Source: Obesumbacterium proteus
Lineage (GTDB): Bacteria; Pseudomonadota; Gammaproteobacteria; Enterobacterales; Enterobacteriaceae
DNA length: 64,000 nucleotides
NCBI RefSeq assembly: GCF_001586165.1
Contig: NZ_CP014608.1
Coordinates: 1,798,001 to 1,862,000, forward strand
Direction: 5' to 3'
The number at the start of each line of letters is the position of its first letter. Position 1 is the first letter of the stretch. The notes beneath the pieces were generated by a model that had not been told where the DNA came from, did not search any database, and saw nothing but the letters and a program-made list of their open reading frames with translations. Shown here piece by piece: positions 35,106-43,945 of this stretch. The position numbers were made by a program, and so were the translations under genes.

Positions 35106-35587
35106 TGAATTACAGCCAGTTTAAAACGCCGCAGGGCCAGATGTTTATCTTGTTTGATGATAACAGCGTGCACGGCGTCTATTTTGAGGGGCAAAAATAC
35201 CTGCCTGATTTTAGTCAGCATCAGGAACTCAATCATCATCCCGTGCTTGAGGGTGCGCGTCAGCAGCTACAGGCTTATTTTTCCGGTGAAAGCGATAACT
35301 TTGACTTTCCACTGGCGGTGCGTGGCACACCATTCCAACAGGCCGTATGGCAGGCGTTAAGCGAAATCCCGTGCGGTGAAACCTGCACCTACATGGCCGT
35401 GGCGTTAAAAGTGGGTAATCCCAAAGGCGTGCGCGCCGTTGCTCAGGCCATTGGGCATAATCCGTGGTCGGTTGTGATCCCATGCCATCGCGTGATTGGC
35501 TCCTCGGGAAAATTGACCGGCTACGCGGGCGGCATCGATAGAAAAGCCTGGCTTTTGAAGCGAGAAGGAGCCGATATTACGCTTTAG
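35102..35587 (+). CDS. ogt: Methylated-DNA--protein-cysteine methyltransferase
   Basis: 161 aa from the ATG at 35102, whose ATGA overlaps the alkA stop. It holds the active-site motif IPCHRVIG with the acceptor Cys (about residue 131) and the DNA-binding helix QQAVWQALSEIPCGETCTYMAVA. It removes O6-alkyl groups from guanine by a suicide transfer. Fused Ada-AlkA followed by a separate Ogt gives one coupled alkylation-repair unit. The 3' end overlaps the convergent dgcE stop by 4 bp. Confidence 0.93.
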   Translation: MMNYSQFKTPQGQMFILFDDNSVHGVYFEGQKYLPDFSQHQELNHHPVLEGARQQLQAYFSGESDNFDFPLAVRGTPFQQAVWQALSEIPCGETCTYMAVALKVGNPKGVRAVAQAIGHNPWSVVIPCHRVIGSSGKLTGYAGGIDRKAWLLKREGADITL

Positions 35588-38571
35588 TTTATGCCGAAAT
35601 ATCCGCCCTGTAGAACGGACGGAAGCGGTTTAACTTCTTGAATCATATTGCCAAAGGCTAAATCGATTTTGATACTGTCGAGAGTCAGCAGGGAGGCCTG
35701 GATGTCGGCGGGTCCTGCGATAGTCTGTGCGCCGTGTCGCCATGCATTTCCATGGATGATCGAAACCAGCACTTCGTCCATTTGGTTGCAATGTACGTTG
35801 GTGATAAGCGTTGGCGTGATCATGACATATTCGATTTTGACTGACTGCAAACGTTCGATCACGCTGAGGTTGCGGCCAAAGTCTTCAACAATCAAGCGAC
35901 AGCCCAACTCCGTGAGTGCATTGAGCGCCGACTGTGCCTGTGCGTAATCATCATTGAGGGCGCTTTCAGGCACCCTAATCAATAGTCGACTAGACGGAAG
36001 CGGTGACGATTGAATCATCTCAAGCATATGAGCGGTAAAAGTGGGGGTGCACAGGCTGCTGGTGGCAATAGGGATAGCTATGCTGATGCCTTTGCCTTTC
36101 AATGCTTGCGCTTGGTTCACGAGTATTTCATGCAGCAGCCAACGATCGACTTCTTCACGGCGATGGTTTTGGAAGCAGGATTCCTGAAAGAGCTCAGGTA
36201 AAATGTTGATGCCCGCGCTGCTATGAGGAATAAGTTCGAGATTATAAAAAGCAATCGACTGAGGTGTTTTCGGCGGAGCAATTCCCTGAGCCTGAATGTT
36301 GATGCGGTTTTGAGTCAAAATATCATCAATTTCTTCAGCGCTAAGCAACCCTTTGCCATAGTTTATGTGTTGCTTGTGTTTGGGTTCATAGCTCATCAAT
36401 TTGCCACGTCCGCTGTGCTTCGCGGTGTAACACGCAATATCGGCCTGATTCATCAGATCGACGGCCAGTGCGTTGCCTACGTTGATAAATGTCATGCCCG
36501 CACTAGCGCCCACGCGATGAATTTTTCCTTCCCACTCAAAGATGTAATCATTTATCTGGTTGATGATACGTGTAATGATCTCTTTGGCTTTGTCTGCTTC
36601 GCAATCGATAAGGATAAAGGCAAATTCATCGCCACCCAGACGGGCTAACATGTCCTGAGTGCGGATATTTGAATGCATGAGCTGGCTGATTTTTTGCAAT
36701 AGGGCATCGCCAGCGGCATGGCCTGCGCTGTCGTTCACTGCTTTAAATCGGTCAAGATCGAGGAATATCAGCGCATGGGATCGCTCTTCCTCCACGGCCT
36801 GACGAAGGGCTCGTTTCAGCGCCTGTTCAAAGCTAACTCGGTTTGGCAGCCCCGTCAGTGGGTCATGCAATGCGCTATAAGAGAGCTTGCGCAGCAGTTC
36901 TCTGGATTCGCTGACATCTTGGAATACCAGTACATAGCCCATTAAGTTACCGTTGATGGCGGTGAGCTCTGAAACCCTGCTTTGCACATCGAAATGCGCA
37001 CCTTGCAAATTTTTGAGGATTAAACGGTCTTCGGCTCGTCTGGCGTGGCTGTTCTCATCGGTGCGTAGCGGGTAAACGCTGTCACCATCAATGCCGTCAT
37101 ACAAATGCACGATGTTGTCGATGGGTAAGCCAAGTCCTTCCTCCTGCGTCCAACCTGTCATCTTTTCCGCGACGGGGTTCATGAACGTTACCCGCATCAG
37201 GCTATCGGTGCTGATTACCGCATCGCCGATCGACGTTAGCGTGATATGCAGACGTTCTTTTTCTTCATGCAGTTTGTCTAACAGCTGTTGTTTATATCTT
37301 TCGTTATTTTTTATTTCGCTGATGTCTTTTATTTGCGAGACGAAATACAGCGGTTCGCCTTGTGGGTCGCGAATTAAGGAGACGCTAAGCAGGGTCCAAA
37401 TACTGGTACCTGAACTGTGTAGGTAGCGTTTTTCCATGCTGTAACTGCTAATTTTCCCTTCAACTAACGCGTTTAATTGATTCAGATCGGATTCCAAATC
37501 GTCACGGTGTGTGATGTCTTGAAATGTCATATCGGTTAGCGTGCGAGCTGGGTAGCCCAGCATCTGGCAAAGCGCGGGGTTTACTTGGATCCAACGGCCA
37601 TCTAGACCAACCAACGCGGTACCGATGGCTGAAAATTCGATCACGTTACGAAAACGGGTTTCGCTTTCTTCGATGTGGTCGCGCTCTAAGCGGAATGCAT
37701 GCATCAACACAGCAACCGAGTTGACCGGCAATAGCACCAGCAGAAGCGGGGTATAAACCAGAACATCGTTGACCGAAGGGTAGGCCGAACGTATATCGAC
37801 GACGTGATAGGCCATCATGATTGCCAGCAGGATAATCACACATAAAAAACTGGTGAAAGCCTGTAGCAGCGGTAAGCGAATCGCGGCCCAAAGCATGGGA
37901 ATAATGGCGAAAGTGAAGGGGAAAGGCAGGTACTGCATGGCGTAAAAGCAGGAAACCATCGCAATCGCTATGATCATGATGCTTTCTGTCAGCGTTCGCT
38001 CATTCAGGCTCTTACGCCAAAAACCACGATAATAAAGAAGGCCCACCGGCGTCAGCGCCATTACGCTGATTGATTCGGACATAAACCAGACGCCAAAGAT
38101 CTGGTTGAATGGCGCAAGCCCGTGCAGCGAAACAATGGTGGCGGCTAACGTTGCGCTAAATAGCGGCGCGAGTATCACGCTGCAAATAACGAATCGGAGC
38201 CAAGTGTAGAGGCCATTTATCGGCGATTTGTGATTCAAGAAGCGGCTCAACAGCAAGGTGCACACCACGGCTTGAACCTGATTAATCAGGGCTAGCTGAA
38301 CCGAAAAAAGACTGATCGGGAAAAATGTCCAGTTGGCTGCCATGGTCGCTAGCTGAGCCGCGATCAGGATAAAAGGCCATTGATGCTTTCTATGGTGGAA
38401 TAAAAAGGCAATGGTCGCCGCCGTGGGGAACCACAGAGAAGCCAGATTGGTGTCGTGCTGAGTGAGTGTGATGCAGAAGCAGGCAAGCAGGTAAATCAGA
38501 CCGGCGAAGACAGTAAGTGTCACAATAAAATAGGGCTTTTTTTCATCGCCTACATCTAAACTGACATCCAT
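35584..38571 (-). CDS. dgcE: DgcE-type diguanylate cyclase (MASE1-PAS-PAS-GGDEF-EAL)
   Basis: 995 aa. N-terminal MASE1 sensor with about eight helices (residues 15-300), PAS (about 305-415), PAS with PAC (about 430-555), GGDEF (about 560-720, with intact RLGGDEFAF active site) and a C-terminal EAL-like domain (about 740-985) in which the EAL motif reads ELIP (NLELIPHSS) and the metal-binding DDFG is EDFG. So cyclase activity is expected and phosphodiesterase activity is not. It matches DgcE/YegE of E. coli (1105 aa), which also lies next to alkA, but is somewhat shorter. Makes c-di-GMP at the inner membrane. Region 38572-38799 holds no gene. Confidence 0.9.
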   Translation of the reverse strand: MDVSLDVGDEKKPYFIVTLTVFAGLIYLLACFCITLTQHDTNLASLWFPTAATIAFLFHHRKHQWPFILIAAQLATMAANWTFFPISLFSVQLALINQVQAVVCTLLLSRFLNHKSPINGLYTWLRFVICSVILAPLFSATLAATIVSLHGLAPFNQIFGVWFMSESISVMALTPVGLLYYRGFWRKSLNERTLTESIMIIAIAMVSCFYAMQYLPFPFTFAIIPMLWAAIRLPLLQAFTSFLCVIILLAIMMAYHVVDIRSAYPSVNDVLVYTPLLLVLLPVNSVAVLMHAFRLERDHIEESETRFRNVIEFSAIGTALVGLDGRWIQVNPALCQMLGYPARTLTDMTFQDITHRDDLESDLNQLNALVEGKISSYSMEKRYLHSSGTSIWTLLSVSLIRDPQGEPLYFVSQIKDISEIKNNERYKQQLLDKLHEEKERLHITLTSIGDAVISTDSLMRVTFMNPVAEKMTGWTQEEGLGLPIDNIVHLYDGIDGDSVYPLRTDENSHARRAEDRLILKNLQGAHFDVQSRVSELTAINGNLMGYVLVFQDVSESRELLRKLSYSALHDPLTGLPNRVSFEQALKRALRQAVEEERSHALIFLDLDRFKAVNDSAGHAAGDALLQKISQLMHSNIRTQDMLARLGGDEFAFILIDCEADKAKEIITRIINQINDYIFEWEGKIHRVGASAGMTFINVGNALAVDLMNQADIACYTAKHSGRGKLMSYEPKHKQHINYGKGLLSAEEIDDILTQNRINIQAQGIAPPKTPQSIAFYNLELIPHSSAGINILPELFQESCFQNHRREEVDRWLLHEILVNQAQALKGKGISIAIPIATSSLCTPTFTAHMLEMIQSSPLPSSRLLIRVPESALNDDYAQAQSALNALTELGCRLIVEDFGRNLSVIERLQSVKIEYVMITPTLITNVHCNQMDEVLVSIIHGNAWRHGAQTIAGPADIQASLLTLDSIKIDLAFGNMIQEVKPLPSVLQGGYFGIN

Positions 38572-38799
38572 ACCCCTGCCTTAATGACGTGTAAAAGACA
38601 CGTTCAATACATTAATTTAACTGATATTTCTAGCGCTAGCATTTTCACGAATATTAGTCTAAATGTCACCATGTGCAACATTAATTAGCATAGCAAATGA
38701 ATTTTGATTTATCTCTGGCTCGGTATTTAGCTATAGCGCACAACTCGACGAAAAATAACGTGCGCTAGCTTGAAAGTTGACGAGGCGTTAGAGCAAACG

Positions 38800-40248
38800 T
38801 TAAAGCAAGAATAGAGTTGCCAAGCCCAGGAAAATAAAGAATCCACCGGTGTCGGTGATCGCGGTAATCAGCACGCTGGAGCCAACGGCAGGGTCGCGAC
38901 CAAAGCGCATCATCGTCATCGGGATAATGACACCCATGAGCGCCGCCATCAGCAAATTTAGCACCATCGCCAGCGTCATGACGCCGCCCATCGCTGCATT
39001 GTGGTAAAGCAAAAAAGTGACAATGCCCATAATGCCACCCCAGACCACGCCATTTATCAGCGCCACGCCGAGTTCGCGTAGTAATAGGAATGAGACATTC
39101 CCTGCTTGAATGTGCTGTAAAGCGAGAGCACGAACGATCATAGTGATGGTTTGATTTCCAGTATTCCCGCCGATCCCAGCAACTATCGGCATCAGTGCCG
39201 CCAGCGCCACCAGCTGCGAAATAGTGTGTTCAAATAAGCCGATAACGCGCGAAGCCACAAAGGCCGTACAGAGGTTGATGGCTAACCAAGCCCAACGGGT
39301 TTTGACCGCTTTTGTTACGGGAGCAAAAACATCTTCCTCAGCGCTTAAACCGCCCATACGGCGCAAATCAGTGTCGCTTTCTTCATAAACCACATCAACG
39401 ATATCTTCGATAGTGAGGCGTCCCATCAGCTTGCCTTTACCGTCGACAACGGCTGCGCTGAGTAAGTCATCACGTTCAAAGGTACGCGCTGCATCTTCGT
39501 CATTGTCTTCGGGATCAAAGGTGGCAGGATCTTTGTCCATGACCTCACCAACCAGCGCCTCTGGTTTATTGAGCAAGACCGTGGTGAGAGACAGCTCGCC
39601 TAGTAGACGATTAGTGCGGTCCGTGACAAACAGTTTGTCGGTGTTGAGCGGAATGGTTCCTCGCATGCGCAAGAAACGCTGCACGGTAGCGAGAGAAATA
39701 TCAGGGCGCACGGTAATGATTTCGAAGTCCATGATTGCGCCAACGGTATGTTTGCCGTAGCGAATAACTTCTCGAACCTGTGCGCGTTGCTCAGGCTCCA
39801 TGGACGTCAACAGACGCCCCATCAAATTGCGGGGAAGATATTGTCCGAGATAAACCTGTTCATCAATATCCAGCGATTGCAGGGCCTTGAGTAACTCTTT
39901 GTCACTCATCTCGTCGATCAGGCTATCCCAGACGCTTTCTGAGGCTTCAACCAGCGTTTTGCCGCGCTTTTCTTTTCCAACCAGACGCCATAATGCATGT
40001 CTTTCTTCTGCGGGGAGTGCTTCTAGCGTATCAGCCAGATCGGGCGCAGGAAGTTTATTTACCAGCGTTTTTATTTCAACGGTCTGGTCGAGAAGTTCGG
40101 GATTGTTGAGCTGCGAGGGGTCTTCAAGCTTGCCGAGTATCCCTTCAGACAACGATTTATTATTGAGTAATAACTGGAGGATGCGGAAGCGATCTTCTGC
40201 GCGCTGTTTGACGCTATTTTTTGCAATGACGGGCATTGGAAAAGTCAT
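38800..40248 (-). CDS. mgtE: MgtE-family magnesium transporter
   Basis: 482 aa: N-terminal MgtE_N superhelical domain (about 20-150), two CBS domains (about 160-290, e.g. EVMDKDPATFDPEDNDEDAA), and five transmembrane helices (about 310-480) with the GGNTGNQT pore motif and the D-rich C-terminus ITDTGGFFIFLGL. The cytoplasmic domains gate the channel by Mg2+. The ribosome site AAGGA directly abuts the ATG at 40248; a Met four codons later (40236) is a possible alternative. No riboswitch recognised upstream. Confidence 0.92.
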   Translation of the reverse strand: MTFPMPVIAKNSVKQRAEDRFRILQLLLNNKSLSEGILGKLEDPSQLNNPELLDQTVEIKTLVNKLPAPDLADTLEALPAEERHALWRLVGKEKRGKTLVEASESVWDSLIDEMSDKELLKALQSLDIDEQVYLGQYLPRNLMGRLLTSMEPEQRAQVREVIRYGKHTVGAIMDFEIITVRPDISLATVQRFLRMRGTIPLNTDKLFVTDRTNRLLGELSLTTVLLNKPEALVGEVMDKDPATFDPEDNDEDAARTFERDDLLSAAVVDGKGKLMGRLTIEDIVDVVYEESDTDLRRMGGLSAEEDVFAPVTKAVKTRWAWLAINLCTAFVASRVIGLFEHTISQLVALAALMPIVAGIGGNTGNQTITMIVRALALQHIQAGNVSFLLLRELGVALINGVVWGGIMGIVTFLLYHNAAMGGVMTLAMVLNLLMAALMGVIIPMTMMRFGRDPAVGSSVLITAITDTGGFFIFLGLATLFLL

Positions 40249-40329
40249 TCCTTTTTCTTATTAATTATTAAGCAGCAGGTGGGAATTGAACTCTTATTGG
40301 ACGACTTAAAAGTAGTCGTCAGATTGGGA

Positions 40330-40554
40330 TTATGCCCCTTTTTTATCCGCTGGCGATGCTTCTGGGGTGTTCATCTGCAGAGGCTGAGATTGTTCAGTTG
40401 GCGCAGGCGTGGCGTTTTCTTTTTTATCCTGATGATGGGATATCGCACCAAAAGAGGCATAAACCAAGCGGCCAATCAAAATAAAGAAGCTGATTAGCAA
40501 TACAATTTTGGTCATGTGGACGTTAGTACGTCGTTTTAATTTATGAATATTCAT
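40330..40554 (-). CDS. yfgG: YfgG-type small membrane protein (DUF2633)
   Basis: 74 aa: basic N-terminus, one helix (MTKIVLLISFFILIGRLVYASFGA) closely matching E. coli YfgG (MTRIVLLISFIFFFGRFIYSSVGA), then a polar, Pro-rich tail. In E. coli yfgG also stands next to yfgF (pdeF), so the neighbourhood supports the call. It is divergent from pdeF here. Confidence 0.82.
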   Translation of the reverse strand: MNIHKLKRRTNVHMTKIVLLISFFILIGRLVYASFGAISHHQDKKENATPAPTEQSQPLQMNTPEASPADKKGA

Positions 40555-40855
40555 CGCTGTCTAATCATCTCGTTTTAGAGATATCAGCCTCTGATTTAGG
40601 CATAGTCGGGCTCGGGCGTCAATCATAGGATGTCGTGTGGTAAAAATATTTCATACTATGAGTGAGTTATCTCATCACGCTGCTTAACGTTGGATAGGGC
40701 AATTTTCGATGTTGAAAGCGTCTAGCATTTTAGTCGCTTTTTAAATGATGGTTTAACATTGGTTCAATATTTAATCTTTTTGTGTCATGGATGCTGAGAG
40801 CCTCTTACAGGATAAATCTGGATTAAGCATAATTTATGATTGAATTTAGTGTTTT

Positions 40856-40896
40856 TTGATCATTATCAAAAGGTAGAATGCGCCGTTACATAATAT
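40856..40896 (+). promoter_or_regulatory. FNR site and class II promoter upstream of pdeF
   Basis: TTGAT-CATT-ATCAA (40856-40869) is a perfect match to the FNR consensus TTGAT-N4-ATCAA. A -10-like TAATAT lies at 40891-40896. With a start near 40903 the FNR site is centred at about -41, the classical activating position. The transcript would run toward pdeF with a leader of about 195 nt. In E. coli YfgF/PdeF is known to act under anaerobic conditions. The site is 302 bp from the divergent yfgG start, too far for a direct effect there. Confidence 0.72.
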
Positions 40897-40947
40897 TTCA
40901 GGCCGCTCTCAGATGTATTTCCATACAATGGGCTTGGGTTGACGTTC

Positions 40948-40969
40948 TGAACTCCAAAGGTTGAGTTCA
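40948..40969. promoter_or_regulatory. Inverted repeat in the pdeF leader
   Basis: TGAACTC (40948-40954) and GAGTTCA (40963-40969) pair perfectly around 8 bp inside the predicted pdeF 5' leader. Possible operator or RNA hairpin; nothing specific is known. A Fur-like TTCATTATCATTG lies at about 40992-41005 but is too short to call. Confidence 0.3.
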
Positions 40970-41098
40970 AAAGAGTGATTAGGAAGCCACTTTTCATTAT
41001 CATTGTTTTTTCATCGGTCTCTATTTTATAAATTGCTTTAATGACCGAGTTAGAACATGTAGCAAGGAGTGACCTCGGGACCTATTGAAGTCTAATCC

Positions 41099-43303
41099 AT
41101 GAGCCAATTACAACATCTACTGCATCGTTTGAATTATTGGTGGGGGACTCCCCTGCTTTTTACTCTTGTATTATTACCTTTTAGCCTTTCTGCATCTCCT
41201 CGTCTCGTTACGGGGGATGGCGTCGTTTATCTTTTATTCCTACCGATGGCGGTTTCACTTTCGCTATTAATGGTTTTTAGCTGGCGCGTGATGCCAGCAT
41301 TAGCCGTTGTCTCCTACGGCCTTTATATTCATAAAATAGGTTATTTGCCGGGGGCATTGGTTGCCACCGCTCTAGTGCTTTCTCTGGGTATTAGCTGGTA
41401 TGGCTTTCTGAAACATGTTGGACGGCGTTGGTCATGTGGCTTTGGCCGAATGCAAACCATGCTGCCGCGGCTGTTTTGGATGGTTGTTGTTTTGCCGCTT
41501 ATTTTCTTGATGCTGATTCAGATTATTGTTGCTCTGGGTATTTTTGAACCCGTTGAGAAGATGGCCGCATCTGCACCATTTTCTATTAGAACATTGATTG
41601 GCTATCAAGCTTTGGTACTTGCTTGTCTCGCTGGTGTGCCTGCGTGTTATTACCTGATGCGTGTTGTGCTTAAACCGCGTTTTATTCGCGTTATTGTGAA
41701 TCGCTGCCGTAAGGAGCTCGCGAAAGGCGTTACGGCATGGGAGATTCAGATCTGGCTGTTGTTGCTGGTGGCGATGATCACCGTGCTGGCTATTCCTGCC
41801 ACCGACGATGGCAGTATTTTTTATACTGATTACACGTTAACGCTGTTGCTTCCATTAATGCTCTTTGGCGCTATGCGCTATGGATATCAGCTTTCTAGCT
41901 TGGTGTGGTCTGCATCGGTGATCACATTACTCCTCAACTATGAGGGTTTTGTGCAATGGAATAACTTGGTTCATAGCCTTGCATTGATTATGTCGATGAT
42001 GGTGATGTTCACGCTGACGATTATTTTGATGGCGGCAGTGAATACGCGTCAGCGCCGTCTTTATGAAAAGACCCAGCGCGCATCAATGATCGATCCTGTG
42101 ATTCAACTACCTAACCTTCGTTGCCTGCAATATGATCTGCAACAGCATGAGCGCTCAGTTGTTTGCTTCCTACGTATTGCGAATCTCGACACGCTTTGCC
42201 GCACGTATGGCATGCAGCTTAAGCTCGAATATAAGCAGCGATTAGCCTGCATGATCAAAAAGGTGCTGGCGGCCGACGAAGATGTGTATCAGCTTCCGAG
42301 CTACGACCTCGTCTTGCGTCTCAACAATCGAAATGCGTCTGAAACGATTAAACACCTTAATGATGCGATGAAGTTATTCCGTTTGTTGTGGAACGGTTTA
42401 CCGCTCCGTTTGCACTATGGTATCGGCTATTGCACGGTTCGCCAGCCGCTGGTTCATATCTATAGCGTTATCGGTGAATTGAGTTCTATGGCAGAACGTT
42501 CTTTGCTGACGGGGAATGCGGAATCTACTCATCTTAACGCGCAGAGCTTACAGCAGGGCATTCATAGTAAAGTGGCGATGCTGCATCATATTCAGCAAGG
42601 ACTGGATAAAGACCGGTTTATGTTGATGGCTCAGCCGATTGAAGGGTTTCGTGGTGACCGCTATCACGAAATTTTACTTCGTCTGCACGACGAAGATGGC
42701 AATATCATCATGCCCAATGACTTCTTCCCGGTGGTGGCCGAATTTGGCCTGAATTACGATGTCGATTTCTGGGTACTGGCTCATGCGCTGGAATTTATTA
42801 ATTTGAACCGTGAGCGCCTTCCCGCTGCGTGCTTCTCGATCAATCTTACCCCTTCAACGCTGGCTAGACCTACGTTGGTGCAGGATATTTCCCGTTTGTT
42901 GGCTCAACATCAGGTTGAGGCTTACCAGATTATCCTTGAAATAACAGAAAGTAATATTACGCAGTCTAAAGAGCTCACGGCGAAAACGCTGTCGCAGCTT
43001 CGTCAGATGGGGTGTCGAATTGCTATCGATGATTTTGGCACTGGTTTTGCCAGTTATGATCGCTTAAAGAATATCGAAGCGGATATCTTAAAAATTGACG
43101 GTAGCTTCGTTCGTGAATTGATCGATAGTCCGATCGATCAGCAGATTGTTTCAGCAATGTGCCAGATTGCGCGTCTGAAAAAGCTATCAGTGGTCGCTGA
43201 GTACGTTGAAGATGAAGCACAGAAGTTTCAGTTAAAAGCACTGGGTGTTGATTATATTCAGGGTTATCTGCTAGGAAAGCCCCAACCTCTCGCTTCTCTC
43301 TAA
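41099..43303 (+). CDS. pdeF: PdeF-type cyclic-di-GMP phosphodiesterase (membrane sensor-GGDEF-EAL)
   Basis: 734 aa, close to E. coli YfgF/PdeF (747). N-terminal half: eight to ten helices, MASE1-like, ending near residue 320. A degenerate GGDEF domain follows (about 330-480; no GGDEF motif). The EAL domain (about 490-730) keeps its key groups: EILLRLHDE in the EAL position, ITESNI, DDFGTGFASYD, KIDGSFV and VVAEYVE. So it should hydrolyse c-di-GMP. The upstream FNR site predicts anaerobic expression. No strong ribosome site was seen at the chosen ATG. Confidence 0.9.
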   Translation: MSQLQHLLHRLNYWWGTPLLFTLVLLPFSLSASPRLVTGDGVVYLLFLPMAVSLSLLMVFSWRVMPALAVVSYGLYIHKIGYLPGALVATALVLSLGISWYGFLKHVGRRWSCGFGRMQTMLPRLFWMVVVLPLIFLMLIQIIVALGIFEPVEKMAASAPFSIRTLIGYQALVLACLAGVPACYYLMRVVLKPRFIRVIVNRCRKELAKGVTAWEIQIWLLLLVAMITVLAIPATDDGSIFYTDYTLTLLLPLMLFGAMRYGYQLSSLVWSASVITLLLNYEGFVQWNNLVHSLALIMSMMVMFTLTIILMAAVNTRQRRLYEKTQRASMIDPVIQLPNLRCLQYDLQQHERSVVCFLRIANLDTLCRTYGMQLKLEYKQRLACMIKKVLAADEDVYQLPSYDLVLRLNNRNASETIKHLNDAMKLFRLLWNGLPLRLHYGIGYCTVRQPLVHIYSVIGELSSMAERSLLTGNAESTHLNAQSLQQGIHSKVAMLHHIQQGLDKDRFMLMAQPIEGFRGDRYHEILLRLHDEDGNIIMPNDFFPVVAEFGLNYDVDFWVLAHALEFINLNRERLPAACFSINLTPSTLARPTLVQDISRLLAQHQVEAYQIILEITESNITQSKELTAKTLSQLRQMGCRIAIDDFGTGFASYDRLKNIEADILKIDGSFVRELIDSPIDQQIVSAMCQIARLKKLSVVAEYVEDEAQKFQLKALGVDYIQGYLLGKPQPLASL

Positions 43304-43335
43304 GTTAAACCATAACTCAACGAAATCTACGTTTT

Positions 43336-43368
43336 ATGGCCGTCGGTATTTTCTGACGGCCATTTTTG
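43336..43368 (+). terminator. Terminator of pdeF
   Basis: ATGGCCGTC (43336-43344) pairs with GACGGCCAT (43355-43363), followed by TTTTTG. The rest of 43369-43945 (about 580 bp) has no confident gene: a possible 48-codon frame lies at 43760-43906, and GGTGT...ACACC pairs near 43717-43731. The brnQ promoter must be here. Confidence 0.88.
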
Positions 43369-43945
43369 TTTCTTAAAAAATTAACTTTTTGATTTATATT
43401 AATTTTATCGGTATGAGTTTAACGGTTTAATGGTCATATATATTCTTTTTTTGCGTTCAGTGTTAGTAGTGTAAAATTCTTTGTATGGATTACTTTTTGA
43501 ACAATCATCCGCAGAGAACACCACTCTAAGGGGCAATTTATGTATGGTGATACTCTTAAAATGCCAAATCATTAACTGGTCTGCCAACTTTCTCTGGATG
43601 ATGATTCCGCAAGTGAATTTAGCTCTTGTCTTTTACCTGCCAGAACGTGTTTACTTATCCATGTAGTCGCCATATAACGTCAGCTAATAACTTATACAGT
43701 AATCATCTGTCGGGTGGTGTAACCCACACCAATGGCTTTTCTCAGGGGAAGTCAGGGTTATGAAATCTAAGACAGAGCGACGTTTATGTGTTGGTGTGAA
43801 TTATGAAGTTATGAAGAAAAAGGCGATTGTCCTAAAACGCTATTTTCTTCTGTCGGCATACCTCTCATCTGTAAGGATATTTCTCTGCGGCTCACTATTC
43901 GATTGAAACTCTTTAAACTGTTATAAGGCAGCACGACATCTCATT

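Noticed and set aside
43405..43666. Short frames on both strands after pdeF
   Set aside because: Composition of intergenic DNA; no ribosome site.
43710..43735. Riboswitch-like GGTGT...ACACC hairpin upstream of brnQ
   Set aside because: A single short stem, with no conserved core of any riboswitch class that I could recognise.
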